From positions 5,676 to 69,675 of the forward strand of contig JAGXHN010000011.1 of NCBI GenBank assembly GCA_024636225.1: 64,000 nucleotides of DNA, in the 5' to 3' direction. A model generated the notes under the pieces. The model made no database searches and had not been told where the DNA came from. It was given only the letters and a program-made list of their open reading frames with translations. Source of the DNA: Desulfuromonadaceae bacterium (lineage in GTDB: Bacteria > Desulfobacterota > Desulfuromonadia > Desulfuromonadales > UBA2294). The position numbers and the translations under genes were made by a program. This document shows, piece by piece, positions 8,677 to 21,275 of the stretch. The stretch's first letter is position 1. The number at the start of each line of letters is the position of its first letter.

Positions 8677-10062
8677 ATGCTAAATTCTCCACTTATGAAA
8701 CTTACCCTGAAACATCAGATCATTCTCGCCCCGACGGTCGTTCTGTTATTGATGGCGTTGCTGCTCGGGTTTATGCAATACAGTTACTGGGAGCTGACAC
8801 AGAAAAGAGAAGCGGCCAGACAGCTTGGCACAGTTTTTATGGCTCTTGGAGAGGCTGATCTGGCGACACAGAGAATTTACAGGCTGTCGGTTCTGCTTGG
8901 TCGAGAACCGCTTATCGATGGTTCCAGGGTTACAGAACTAAAAATGCTGCACGATCATCTCGCACAGTCGAGCGAGCGGATCAGTCGTAATCTCGAAATG
9001 CCGAAACGGGACCAGATGCGACTGCGTGAAACGGTAGAACGTCTCGATCCTGTTCACGGTTTTGATGCTGAACGATTTGTCGATGCTATCAACGATCTGC
9101 GCCCTCTTTTTGTCGGTTTTTCCGAGCAGATGCAGCGGCGGCGGGCCGAGCTTCTTAATGTTAACTCCGATGACATCGATGAATTGGTTGCTCGAACAAC
9201 CTTGGTCTCAATCGTTTTTCTGGGAGCGGCATTTGTCCTCGGTGTTTTCCTCTCTCTCTTTTTTTCCCGGCGAATTTTATGGCGCATCAAGAGTCTGTCC
9301 GAGAGTGCCCGGCGGATTGCAGCCGGGGAGCTGATTCCGCCTGCACCGCCGGAAGAGATTCACGATGAACTGGATGAATTAACCTTCTCTATCAGCCGGA
9401 TGTCTGACAAGTTGATCCGTGTGGTCAGTGCTGAGAAGCTTCTGGAAGGGGCCGAGGACGAAAGACGTCGACTCGCCATGGATATCCATGATCAGACCCT
9501 GGCGGATCTCGCTTCGATCAAACGCGGACTGGAAAAGTTGAAACATGAGTCAAAATGCGCCAGCGAAGCTTCTTTGCTTGAAGCTGAGATGATTCGGGCC
9601 ATCAGTAATCTGCGTGAAGTCATGGATAATCTGCACCCGCAGACCCTCGATATTCTTGGCCTCGGTGCAGCGCTCGAATCTCATCTGGAACGGCATTTCA
9701 GCGGCACCGGGCTCCCCGGTTATCATTATATTCAGACCGACAGGGTCGATCTGATCAAACTCTCTCGATCTGTCAGTCTGGCGCTTTATCGCATCACCAC
9801 CGAAGCGGTACACAATGTTGTCCGTCATGCTGGCGCCAATCGATATGAAGTTCTGCTCGATGTGGTCGATCACCATTTCACCCTTTCTGTCGAAGATAAT
9901 GGGAAAGGGTTTGATTACAGACAAGTCGCCGAAGGTGACCATCGTGGATTGCGCAATATTTGCGAGCGGGCCAACGCTATCGGTGCTAAAGTCTGCTGGA
10001 AACCGTCGCGTTTTTCGAGCGGTACCCGGTTTGAGTTGAATTTGCCGCTTGAGGAGAAATAG
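8677..10062 (+). CDS. NarX-type sensor histidine kinase (HisKA_3)
   Basis: Two membrane segments (about residues 13-33 and 174-197) enclose a periplasmic sensor of about 140 residues. A HAMP segment follows, then the HisKA_3 dimerisation helix with His271 in RRRLAMDIHDQTLADL, then an ATPase domain (TEAVHNVVRHAGANR, DNGKGFD, HRGLRNICERA). This is the NarX/LiaS architecture, which normally pairs with LuxR-type regulators, as found next door. The periplasmic part does not show the P box of nitrate sensors, so the signal is unknown. A second ATG at 8695 is possible. Confidence 0.92.
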   Translation: MLNSPLMKLTLKHQIILAPTVVLLLMALLLGFMQYSYWELTQKREAARQLGTVFMALGEADLATQRIYRLSVLLGREPLIDGSRVTELKMLHDHLAQSSERISRNLEMPKRDQMRLRETVERLDPVHGFDAERFVDAINDLRPLFVGFSEQMQRRRAELLNVNSDDIDELVARTTLVSIVFLGAAFVLGVFLSLFFSRRILWRIKSLSESARRIAAGELIPPAPPEEIHDELDELTFSISRMSDKLIRVVSAEKLLEGAEDERRRLAMDIHDQTLADLASIKRGLEKLKHESKCASEASLLEAEMIRAISNLREVMDNLHPQTLDILGLGAALESHLERHFSGTGLPGYHYIQTDRVDLIKLSRSVSLALYRITTEAVHNVVRHAGANRYEVLLDVVDHHFTLSVEDNGKGFDYRQVAEGDHRGLRNICERANAIGAKVCWKPSRFSSGTRFELNLPLEEK

Positions 10063-10064
10063 TC

Positions 10065-10811
10065 ATGCAGGAACGGATTCAGATCATTGTTGCCGAAGAT
10101 AATCCGAAAGATTTTGAATTTCTTGAGGTCATGTTATCCGAATGGGATCTGCACCCGCTGGTGGTACGCGCTCCGAATGGACTGGAAGCGCTCGCCCTCG
10201 CCCTGAAGCAGGAGAACCCGCTGGTCATCAGTGATATTCAGATGCCGGAGATGAACGGTGTCGAGTTCGCACGGCGTTTATGGGAGAAAAAGCCGGCAGC
10301 GCGAATTGTGTTCTGGAGCCAGTTCAAGGACGAAATGTATGTGCGCTCCCTGCTGAAGATTGTTCCGCCGGAGACCGTTTACGGTTATATTCTGAAATCG
10401 AATACGAAAGAACGAATTCTTTCTGCAATCCAGACGGTTTTATACGATGAACAGTGCTGGATCGACCCCGAGGTGCGCAAGGTGCAGGGAGTGACCGGGC
10501 ACAGACAGACAGCTCTCTCCGATATCGAATACGAGGCGCTGGCCGACATTTCACTCGGCTTGACTGATAATCTTATCGCCCAACGGCGTTATTTATCGCG
10601 TCGCGGGGTACAAAGTCGCCTGAATTCGCTCTACAGCAAACTTGCTATCGACCAGGAACAGTTTCATAGTGACAAGTTCGGCGATGCCCTGAATTTACGT
10701 AATCGAGCTGTTGCCGTCGCCTTGCGTCGTGGTCTGATCAATTCTTTCGAACTTGAAAAAGAAGAGGCCGAATTTCAGAAATGGTACGAACGCTTTACGC
10801 GTTCGAACTGA
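10065..10811 (+). CDS. Response regulator with receiver and LuxR-like C-terminal helix-turn-helix
   Basis: It begins 3 bases after the kinase gene. The receiver has Asp57 in LVISDIQMPEMNG, acidic residues in VAEDN, Ser in VFWSQF and Lys in GYILKSN. A LuxR-type DNA-binding segment follows at about residues 147-190 (LSDIEYEALADISLGLTDN, then GVQSRLNSLYSKLAI). About 55 residues extend beyond the helix-turn-helix, including FGDALNLRNRAVAVALRRG, which is longer than in NarL. The usual receiver-LuxR linker is also extended. It probably controls its own operon or the ATP-grasp gene, but no target is visible. Confidence 0.88.
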   Translation: MQERIQIIVAEDNPKDFEFLEVMLSEWDLHPLVVRAPNGLEALALALKQENPLVISDIQMPEMNGVEFARRLWEKKPAARIVFWSQFKDEMYVRSLLKIVPPETVYGYILKSNTKERILSAIQTVLYDEQCWIDPEVRKVQGVTGHRQTALSDIEYEALADISLGLTDNLIAQRRYLSRRGVQSRLNSLYSKLAIDQEQFHSDKFGDALNLRNRAVAVALRRGLINSFELEKEEAEFQKWYERFTRSN

Positions 10812-10836
10812 TTCTTACCCCTTATCAGGGATCAAC

Positions 10837-11949
10837 ATGACGGAAAGTCGCCCGGAAACACCTTTACGCACCGTTACAATCCCCCGTCATGAGCTACGAG
10901 CCATGGCTCGTCTGGTTCATACTGTTGAACGTCTCTCTGCTCTTTTTGCATACCGCGCGGCACTTCTGCACGAACTGCCGGAGGTGGCCCGGTTTGACCC
11001 CGGTTACGCTTCGGTCATGATGGGGTACGATTTCCATCTCGGATCCGATGGCCCGAGCCTTATTGAAGTCAACACCAACGCCGGTGGCGGATTACTTGCA
11101 CTGCAAGCAGCTTCCCCACCTAATGAAGCCGCTTCTGTCACTCTTGACAGGCGGCTTCAGGCCCGTTTGCGCCGGATGTTTGCAACAGAATATCGTAACT
11201 TTTCAGCTGGTCGCAGCGCTCGGCCGATAAATGTGGTGATCCTCGATGAAGAGCCGGATTCACAGTTTCTTTATCCGGAAATGCAAGCCTTCCGCACTTT
11301 TTTTGTGGAGTGGGGGTGTTCTGCGGCAATTGCTGATCCAAAGGAGTTACTGGCTGGCCCAGAAGGTGTCTGGCATCAGGGGAAACGGGTCGATTTAATT
11401 TACAATCGTCACTGCGATTTTTACCTTGAAACTGCAGCACTTTCTGGTCTGCGACAGGCGTACCTGCAAAAAACCGTCTGTCTGACTCCGAATCCGTTTT
11501 ATTATGGGCTTCAGGCTGACAAGCGGCGACTCTGCTTCTGGTCCGATCCTGAAGCGCTGGCGTCGGTCGGTCTTGATCAAACTGGAATCGATCTGCTGCA
11601 AAGTGTGGTGCCTGAAAGCCGGATGTTTGACTCCTTCGACCCTGCTCTCCTCTGGGCTGAGCGTAAACTGTGGGTTTTCAAGCCTGCAACCCAGCATGCC
11701 AGTCGTGGCGTTCTGGTCGGCGCTAAAATGACCCGAAGTCGCTATCAGGAGCTCACCGCTGACACCATCGTCCAGCGTTATGTCCCCCCCTCCATAAACA
11801 CCCTGGGCGAGAATCAATTCAAAACAGATTATCGTCTCTTCACCTATCGAAATAGACTGCTGGGCATCGCTGCGCGTCTCTATCGTGGACAGGTCACCAA
11901 CCTGCGGACTGAAGGAGGAGGGTTTGCAGCAGTCAGTTTGTCTGACTAA
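10837..11949 (+). CDS. ATP-grasp-like protein of unknown function
   Basis: 370 residues from the ATG at 10837. IEVNTNAGGGLLA near the N-terminus and a C-terminal stretch reading YRLFTYRNRLLGIAARLYRG, then GQVTNLRTEGGGFAAV, resemble the metal- and ATP-binding parts of circularly permuted ATP-grasp ligases. KLWVFKPATQHASRGV would fit the nucleotide-binding lysine segment. ATP-grasp enzymes usually join a carboxylate to an amine or thiol; the substrates here cannot be inferred. It lies 25 bases after the response regulator, so it is likely in the same operon. A fold assignment by structure prediction is needed before it can be called an enzyme. Confidence 0.65.
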   Translation: MTESRPETPLRTVTIPRHELRAMARLVHTVERLSALFAYRAALLHELPEVARFDPGYASVMMGYDFHLGSDGPSLIEVNTNAGGGLLALQAASPPNEAASVTLDRRLQARLRRMFATEYRNFSAGRSARPINVVILDEEPDSQFLYPEMQAFRTFFVEWGCSAAIADPKELLAGPEGVWHQGKRVDLIYNRHCDFYLETAALSGLRQAYLQKTVCLTPNPFYYGLQADKRRLCFWSDPEALASVGLDQTGIDLLQSVVPESRMFDSFDPALLWAERKLWVFKPATQHASRGVLVGAKMTRSRYQELTADTIVQRYVPPSINTLGENQFKTDYRLFTYRNRLLGIAARLYRGQVTNLRTEGGGFAAVSLSD

Positions 11950-12164
11950 AACCCGCCTGCAGATGAATCTTATTTTTATTTTTTGACAAAAACGATCTGT
12001 CACTCACCAAGTTCCAGCTGTTTGTTTCCTTCATTTTGGTCTGCACACCTGACTGATTTGCACGAGAAGCTCTCTCTGGCACTGGCAACAGTAAGAGTTA
12101 TCGTAACAGATATTTTCTGTATCATTTTACTCCCTGATATGGTTTGATCTCTTTCCTGACTTCA

Positions 12165-12193
12165 CTGACGCCGCCCCGATTATCTGGTATGCT
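12165..12193 (+). promoter_or_regulatory. Putative extended -10 promoter in the 288-base gap before the 12238 gene
   Basis: CTGACG at 12165-12170 and TATGCT at 12188-12193 are separated by 17 bases, with TGG directly before the -10 (extended -10 type). The rest of the gap 11950-12237 holds only a short ACAGA/TCTGT inverted repeat at 12106-12120 and no ORF or hairpin terminator that I could support. Confidence 0.5.
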
Positions 12194-12237
12194 TTCACAA
12201 CACGTATTCATCTTATAATCTCTTTAATTGGGGTTTT

Positions 12238-12573
12238 ATGCAAAAATTCAAGGTACAGCTGCACGGTCGAAATTTTTTGCTTAATTTTGACGGTGAGTAT
12301 AAAAAATTCGGCTTTCATGCGACCCGCTTTGTCTCTGCTACAAGTCGTTCCGAAGCCGAGAGGATAGCGATTATTCAGATCCACCAGTACCACGCAATCA
12401 GAGAAGGGCGTGCCAACGAGGGGACCGATTCGCCTGTAGTCAAAATTACGGATGCCAGACCGATCGGTTTATTGCACTCCCTCTTTTTCAATACATCAGA
12501 TAAATTCAACTTTTATCCGGAAGAGAATGAGCAGGGGATGCGTTGGATTTCCGGTCCTCATGTTTATGATTAA
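12238..12573 (+). CDS. Small hypothetical protein (111 aa)
   Basis: I do not recognise a family. The protein is soluble, without a signal peptide or cysteine motif. It opens with FKVQLHGRNFLLNFDG and is mixed in character, with a helix-forming middle section (SRSEAERIAIIQIHQYH). The ATG is preceded by TTGGGG. It sits alone between the ATP-grasp gene and recQ with its own likely promoter. The composition looks protein-like in this frame only. Confidence 0.65.
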   Translation: MQKFKVQLHGRNFLLNFDGEYKKFGFHATRFVSATSRSEAERIAIIQIHQYHAIREGRANEGTDSPVVKITDARPIGLLHSLFFNTSDKFNFYPEENEQGMRWISGPHVYD

Positions 12574-12647
12574 ATTTTTTCACCCATTGTCTTTATACTG
12601 CTGATTTATTTGATCCTGATTGACCTTATTGGTATTCTGCTTTTAAT

Positions 12648-12676
12648 TTGGACTGTAAATCGCTTAGATGTATCAT
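12648..12676 (+). promoter_or_regulatory. Putative sigma70 promoter for recQ
   Basis: TTGGAC at 12648-12653 and TATCAT at 12671-12676 are spaced by 17 bases; the -10 matches in 5 of 6 positions. It lies 38 bases before the recQ start. Confidence 0.45.
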
Positions 12677-12713
12677 GATCCCTTCCGCGTCAATGTCAGG
12701 ACAGATTTAATAA

Positions 12714-14564
12714 ATGTCTTTTACTCCTCTCGATACACTGAACACCGTTTTCGGATTCAGTTCGTTTCGCCCTTATCAAAAGCAGATTGTCGAAGCTGTT
12801 ATTGACGGTCAGGATGCCTTTGTTCTGATGCCGACCGGGGGAGGCAAATCACTTTGCTTCCAGATTCCGGCTCTCCATCGCGAGGGAGTCGCTATTGTTA
12901 TTTCTCCCTTGATTTCGTTGATGAAAGATCAGGTCGATGCGTTGCAGGCCAATGGTGTTCGGGCCGCCTGTTACAACTCTTCTCTATCACCGGCGGAGTC
13001 TCGTGACACTTTGAGCCGGCTCAACTCAGGTCAACTCGATCTCCTTTATATCGCTCCCGAACGTCTGATGCAGAGTGAATTTCAAAATGAACTGAAAAAG
13101 CTGCCGATCTCTTTGTTTGCTGTGGATGAAGCACACTGTGTTTCACAGTGGGGACACGATTTTCGACCTGAATATGTCCAACTCGGCAAGTTGCGCGATC
13201 TCTTTGCGGGTATTCCGATGATTGCCTTGACCGCAACTGCCGATCCGCAGACTCGTGAAGACATTCTGCATCGACTTGGCATGCGTAATGCCCACTGTTT
13301 CGCCGCCGGTTTTGATCGACCGAATATTCGCTATCTGGTGACCGATAAACAGAAACCATTTGATCAACTCTCATCTTTTATCACCGTTCATAGCAACACG
13401 TCGGGGATCGTCTATTGCCTCTCCCGAAAACGCACCGAAGACGTTGCGCGACGCCTGGCGGCGGCCGGTCATTCTGCAGCGGCCTATCATGCTGGCCTGT
13501 CAGATCGCGAACGGATACGCGTTCAGGAACAGTTCATACGCGACGATTTACAGATTGTTGTCGCCACAGTCGCTTTCGGCATGGGGATCGATAAGCCGAA
13601 TGTCCGTTTCGTGGTTCATTACGATCTGCCGAAGACTATTGAAAGTTACTATCAGGAGACCGGACGGGCGGGGCGGGATGGCCTCCCAGCCGAAGCGCTA
13701 CTCCTGTTCGGCAATGCCGATATCGCTCTGGTGAAAGGCTTGATCGACAAAGGGGGGAATCCTGACCAGAAACGAATAGAACTGCACAAATTAAACTGCA
13801 TGGTCGGTTATGCAGAACCTCTGCTCTGTCGCCGGCGCGCCCTGCTCGGTTATTTTGGCGAAACTCTCACAACAGATTGCGGCAACTGCGATATCTGCCT
13901 CGATCCGCCTGAACAGTATGATGCCACAGTCGATGCGCAAAAAGCACTCTCCTGTATTTACCGGACCGGCCAACGTTTCGGAATGGGGCATATCATCGAT
14001 GTTTTGCGTGGTTCAAATAAAGAACGGATAACAACTCTGCGTCATGACCAGCTTTCGACCTACGGAATCGGGGCCGATAAGAATCAGGAAGACTGGGGTT
14101 TTCTCCTTCGCCAGCTGATTCATCTTGGCTACGTTCGACAGGATATTGCGCACTATTCTATACTGAAACTTTCCGAAACAGCTCGCCCGGTATTAAAAAA
14201 AGAGATAACCCTGCTGCTGCCAAAACCGAGAATCAAACAAGCCCCGATTGCAAAAAGAGAAAATAAAAAGACAGGGGAGTTAAAGTATGATGAGACCCTT
14301 TTTGATCTCCTCAGAAAATTACGCAAAAAGATTGCGGATGATCAGGGCGTTCCGCCCTACATTATCTTTGGAGACGCCAGTCTGGCAGAAATGGCTTCCA
14401 GAAAGCCACAGAGCAGTCTAGAGTTTTTATCAATTAACGGTGTCGGAGAACGTAAACTTGATCGTTACGGTGATTCTTTTCTCGATACGATTACGGCTTA
14501 CAATAATACATACTCAATATCATGTGCGAATTATGATCCGCCTGTTAATCCAGCTTCTGGCTGA
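12714..14564 (+). CDS. recQ: ATP-dependent DNA helicase RecQ
   Basis: A 3'-5' superfamily 2 helicase for recombination and fork repair. Walker A is MPTGGGKS at 39-46, Walker B DEAH at 138-141 followed by the RecQ-specific aromatic loop CVSQWGHDF, and motif VI QETGRAGRDG. The RQC domain has the zinc cysteines (RRRALLGYFGE, then CGNCDICLD), and an HRDC domain closes the protein (from about residue 525). 616 residues, a full-length bacterial RecQ. It is transcribed toward the origin, unlike most of its neighbours on this side. Confidence 0.96.
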   Translation: MSFTPLDTLNTVFGFSSFRPYQKQIVEAVIDGQDAFVLMPTGGGKSLCFQIPALHREGVAIVISPLISLMKDQVDALQANGVRAACYNSSLSPAESRDTLSRLNSGQLDLLYIAPERLMQSEFQNELKKLPISLFAVDEAHCVSQWGHDFRPEYVQLGKLRDLFAGIPMIALTATADPQTREDILHRLGMRNAHCFAAGFDRPNIRYLVTDKQKPFDQLSSFITVHSNTSGIVYCLSRKRTEDVARRLAAAGHSAAAYHAGLSDRERIRVQEQFIRDDLQIVVATVAFGMGIDKPNVRFVVHYDLPKTIESYYQETGRAGRDGLPAEALLLFGNADIALVKGLIDKGGNPDQKRIELHKLNCMVGYAEPLLCRRRALLGYFGETLTTDCGNCDICLDPPEQYDATVDAQKALSCIYRTGQRFGMGHIIDVLRGSNKERITTLRHDQLSTYGIGADKNQEDWGFLLRQLIHLGYVRQDIAHYSILKLSETARPVLKKEITLLLPKPRIKQAPIAKRENKKTGELKYDETLFDLLRKLRKKIADDQGVPPYIIFGDASLAEMASRKPQSSLEFLSINGVGERKLDRYGDSFLDTITAYNNTYSISCANYDPPVNPASG

Positions 14565-14696
14565 TATTTTTGATCCTTTTTGATTGTTTATAGATAAGAA
14601 CTGGATCAAGTACGGCCTAACAATAAGTCAGCTGTGCAGTTATTTCACTCGAAGCAGTACAGACCCGCATTCCGGGCCGCATTCATGGAGATTATC

Positions 14697-15116
14697 ATGT
14701 CAAAAAAACAGTTATCAGCCGGTGATACTGTCGAATCAGGTTGTACTAAATGCCGCACCATCATGAACCACACGATTGTCGCCATGGTAAATGGTCTACC
14801 TGGTCGTGTGCAGTGTAACACCTGCAAAGGGACGCATAATTATCGCAAACCAGCGACTGAAAAAATAGCGAAGACTCCTGCGGCTCCGCGCAAAATGACT
14901 ACACGTAAAGTCGATCCTGATCCGGCGACATGGGAAGCGCTGGCATTGAACGAACAAACCGGCCGTGCCGCCACCTATTCTTTTCAAGGAATCTACAAGT
15001 TGGAGGAGATTGTTAATCACCCTCTGTTTGGTCTCGGGCAGGTAACGCGGCTCGTCCCGCCGAATAAGGTCGAAATTCTTTTCCGGGATGGGCGCAAACT
15101 CCTCCGCTGCGGCTAG
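14697..15116 (+). CDS. Zinc-ribbon protein of unknown function
   Basis: 139 residues from the ATG at 14697, chosen because GGAG at 14687-14690 is well spaced; in-frame ATGs at 14634 and 14685 lack this. The N-terminal half carries two CxxC pairs (CTKC and CNTC) about 32 residues apart, typical of a zinc ribbon. A basic Lys/Thr-rich linker follows, then a C-terminal block (HPLFGLGQVTRLVPPNKVEI) that resembles a small beta-barrel, as in CarD/Tudor-like domains. RNA or DNA binding is plausible but inferred. It ends just before a strong terminator. Confidence 0.75.
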   Translation: MSKKQLSAGDTVESGCTKCRTIMNHTIVAMVNGLPGRVQCNTCKGTHNYRKPATEKIAKTPAAPRKMTTRKVDPDPATWEALALNEQTGRAATYSFQGIYKLEEIVNHPLFGLGQVTRLVPPNKVEILFRDGRKLLRCG

Positions 15117-15146
15117 GTTGGGGACAAAGGTGATAAAAAAAAGTGA

Positions 15147-15178
15147 AAAAGGGACGGTTCATAAGAACCGTCCCTTTT
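15147..15178. terminator. Bidirectional terminator between the 14697 gene and atpC
   Basis: AAAAGGGACGGTTC at 15147-15160 pairs perfectly with 15165-15178 around the 4-base loop ATAA. A/T tracts on both sides let it work for both convergent transcripts, including the end of the ATP synthase operon. Confidence 0.93.
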
Positions 15179-15211
15179 ATTTATTGCACGAACAGACCAG
15201 TTTGCTGCGTC

Positions 15212-15622
15212 TCAGTGACCCCGACCAGCAACCTGAATACGAATCATAGCCCGCTGCAGAGCCGCTTCCATGACTTTGAATTGCTTGTCTTCAGAGTCGA
15301 GGGTTTTCAGCGCTTCTTCGGCACGACCGAGTGCATTCCTGGCACGTTCCAGATCAATCTGATCAGCTAGTTCTGCTGTTTCGACCAGAACCGTAACCGT
15401 GTTGTTTTCGACTTCGACATAACCCCAGTTCACCGCAACATGGTAAATCTTGCTGTCTTGTACATAACTGAGCTCACCAATGTTCAGTGTGGTCAATAAA
15501 GGTGTATGTCCCGGGAGAAGACCGAACTCACCGATCGTTCCTGGAGCAGTGACCTCATCCACCTGTTCGGACAAAATCTTCCGGTAAGGAGTGACCATTT
15601 CAAGTTGCAGTTTTTCAGCCAT
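15212..15622 (-). CDS. atpC: F-type ATP synthase epsilon subunit
   Basis: A subunit of the central stalk of F1 that modulates hydrolysis. The 136-residue protein starts MAEKLQLEMVTPYRK and shows the beta-sandwich signatures APGTIGEFGLLPGHTPLLT and HVAVNWGYVEV, followed by the C-terminal helical hairpin rich in Ala/Glu/Arg. The ATG at 15622 with AAGGAT upstream is preferred over an in-frame TTG two codons earlier. Last gene of the atp operon. Confidence 0.95.
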   Translation of the reverse strand: MAEKLQLEMVTPYRKILSEQVDEVTAPGTIGEFGLLPGHTPLLTTLNIGELSYVQDSKIYHVAVNWGYVEVENNTVTVLVETAELADQIDLERARNALGRAEEALKTLDSEDKQFKVMEAALQRAMIRIQVAGRGH

Positions 15623-15670
15623 TACCAATATCCTTCATCTCCGGTCGGGCACAGCCCGGCCGTGTCATTC

Positions 15671-17095
<1,425 letters not shown>

Positions 17096-17141
17096 CTAGC
17101 CGCCCGGCTTAGCGGGCGTAACTAAAACCTGTGATATTATT

Positions 17142-18011
17142 TTAACCTTTTATTGATTCAGATCCGGAAATAATCTCCATCAACTCTTTGGTGATGGCTG
17201 CCTGACGTAGCCGATTATACTGCAAAGTCAGTTTGCCGATCATCTCGGAAGCGTTCTTGCTGGCACTGTCCATGGCACTCATCCGAGAACCATGCTCCGA
17301 AGCGACCGACTCAAGCAGACCCTTGAAAATCTTGACCTCCACATATTTTGGAAGCAACTGATCAAGGACATCTCCCTGGCTCGGCTCATATATATAGTCG
17401 GCCACCAGTGTATTCTCATCACACTCTTTCGGTACAACCGGAAGAAGTTGATCAATCGTTACGATCTGGGTCATGGCACTCTGAAAAGCATTATAAATCA
17501 GATAGACAGCACCATAAGTCTCGGAGATAAACCCATCAACGACTTCCTGCCCGAGAAGTTGGGCGGTCGCGTAGTTGATGTTACCGGCGAGATTCTCATG
17601 CACCTTGACAAAACTATTACCAAGACGCCGCTTGAGAAGTTCTTTCCCTTTACGCCCAACAACCATCAGATCGATCGCTTCGTACCCTTCGGTATTATTT
17701 CTGACAAACTGTTCAACCGTCTTGGTAATACTCGAATTAAACCCACCACAGAGGCCGCGGTCAGAAGTCATCAATACCACAAGAGCCCGATTTTTCCCCC
17801 GCGCGCCGAGCAGCGGATGAGCATCAGCCTCCTCACGCAGAGCCAGACTGGAAATAACATCCTGCACCTTCTCTGCGTAGGGGCGGGCGGCAACAACCGC
17901 TTCTTGAGCCTTGCGCAGTTTGGCAGCGGAGACCATTTTCATCGCTTTGGTGATCTGGCTGGTGTTTTTAACCGAGACGATCCGCTTTTTTATATCCTTA
18001 AGACTTGGCAT
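17142..18011 (-). CDS. atpG: F-type ATP synthase gamma subunit
   Basis: The rotating central shaft. The N-terminal [20 protein letters not shown] and the C-terminal [17 protein letters not shown] with [19 protein letters not shown] are the two conserved ends that form its coiled coil. The middle has the usual [10 protein letters not shown]. 289 residues, family length. 64 bases upstream of atpD. Confidence 0.97.
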   Translation of the reverse strand: MPSLKDIKKRIVSVKNTSQITKAMKMVSAAKLRKAQEAVVAARPYAEKVQDVISSLALREEADAHPLLGARGKNRALVVLMTSDRGLCGGFNSSITKTVEQFVRNNTEGYEAIDLMVVGRKGKELLKRRLGNSFVKVHENLAGNINYATAQLLGQEVVDGFISETYGAVYLIYNAFQSAMTQIVTIDQLLPVVPKECDENTLVADYIYEPSQGDVLDQLLPKYVEVKIFKGLLESVASEHGSRMSAMDSASKNASEMIGKLTLQYNRLRQAAITKELMEIISGSESIKG

Positions 18012-18035
18012 CTGTCTTACCCTTTGCGGTACGAA

Positions 18036-20093
<2,058 letters not shown>

Positions 20094-20097
<4 letters not shown>

Positions 20098-20678
20098 TGT
20101 AATTCTCCTACCTTCTTCATATATTCATCAAGGAGTCGACTCTCATCTTTCGCGTTGAAATTTTTCTTGAGTAGAGTCTCCGCCAGCTCGACAGCCAGAC
20201 GGGTTGCTTCACCCTTCAACTCGGCTCTGGCTTTTTCAATTTCAAATCCAGCCGTCTTCTCGGCCTCATTACGAATCTTCTCAGCAGACTCTCTGGCCTG
20301 GGCAATAATCCGTTCGCGCTCCAGCTCACCTTCACGCTTGAGGTCGGCTGCAATATTTACAATCTCGGCTTCTGCTTTATTCAGTTTTTCATCATACTCC
20401 CTGAATTTTGCTTCTGCGTCAGCCTGAGCCTGCTCGGCTTCAGAAAGAGACTTGGCTATCCCTTCGCGGCGTCCAACCAACGCGTTCTTGATCGGCTTTC
20501 GGACAAAATAGACAAGAATCCCAACCATGATCAGAAAATTAAAGCAACGCCAGATGAAATCAGTCAAGACAGCACCGCTGTCGGCGTGTCCGCCCTTAGC
20601 GGCAGCAATAACCGGCAGAGCCGTCGCTAGAACCATCAGCAACGCAACAATACCAGTGATAGAGATCTTTAATCGCAT
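20094..20678 (-). CDS. atpF: F-type ATP synthase b subunit
   Basis: Peripheral stalk. 194 residues, longer than the E. coli b subunit (156) because of an N-terminal hydrophobic segment resembling a signal peptide (residues about 5-26), ahead of the usual membrane helix (about 45-62). A long charged helix rich in Ala/Glu/Lys/Arg follows. This layout is usual in deltaproteobacteria. It is paired with a second b-type subunit just upstream, so the stalk is probably a b/b' heterodimer. Confidence 0.94.
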
Positions 20679-20680
20679 CT

Positions 20681-21106
20681 TTAGAGTCCCCTCCCGAGAA
20701 TTTTCGAGGCAATTTCTCCGGACAGTGCTTCAGAGTCACGCTGCAATTGCTGACGAGCCTTTGACGCAGCCTGGGCAACCTGATTCTTGACATCCTGCAG
20801 CCGAACCGTTGCTTCCTCACGCGCCTTACCGATAATCCCGGCTTCCTCAGCTGCTCCAGCTTGACGAAGGGCAACCTTCTCCTGATTCCCTTGCAACTTG
20901 GCGGTCTGAAGTTTTGCCTCGTAACGTGCCATCTTCTCTTCGATCTGCGCCTGCAGATCACGTGCCTTGCTGTGAGCCGCGGCCACAGTCTCCCGCCGAC
21001 GCTCAATTACATTTCGTAACGGGCGATAGAGGAGAATATTCAGAACGATCATCAAGACGACGAAATTCACAAACTGTACAAGAATTGTCCAATCAACACT
21101 AATCAC
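20681..21106 (-). CDS. F-type ATP synthase b' subunit
   Basis: First gene of the operon. 141 residues: a short N-terminal membrane helix (WTILVQFVNFVVLMIVLNILL) with the conserved LYRPLRNVIERRR after it, then a coiled-coil stalk. The start is GTG at 21106, supported by GAGGTG upstream. It differs from the following b subunit in length and sequence, as in organisms with heterodimeric stalks. The membrane subunits a and c are not in this operon and must be encoded elsewhere. Confidence 0.92.
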   Translation of the reverse strand: MISVDWTILVQFVNFVVLMIVLNILLYRPLRNVIERRRETVAAAHSKARDLQAQIEEKMARYEAKLQTAKLQGNQEKVALRQAGAAEEAGIIGKAREEATVRLQDVKNQVAQAASKARQQLQRDSEALSGEIASKILGRGL

Positions 21107-21146
21107 TTGTCACACCTCGAACCGGGTCTCTGAAGCCCCCGTATTG

Positions 21147-21159
21147 GTATACTGTATAC
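21147..21159. promoter_or_regulatory. Paired GTATAC motif upstream of the ATP synthase operon
   Basis: GTATAC-T-GTATAC, two copies of a 6-bp palindrome one base apart, lies about 45 bases before the b' start. It could be part of the promoter or an operator. No clear -35/-10 pair could be assigned. Confidence 0.25.
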
Positions 21160-21275
21160 AAATTTAAAGTCTGCCCAGTAACGTCTGGAAGAAAAGCAGG
21201 GCATTGCTACCACAACATATCATCAATGTCAACACCCTCTCTCTACGAGATTGATCGATTCCTGCTATCAATCCA

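Noticed and set aside
20952..20962. CACGTG core inside the b' subunit gene as a possible third parS
   Set aside because: The flanking bases do not match parS beyond the 6-bp core.
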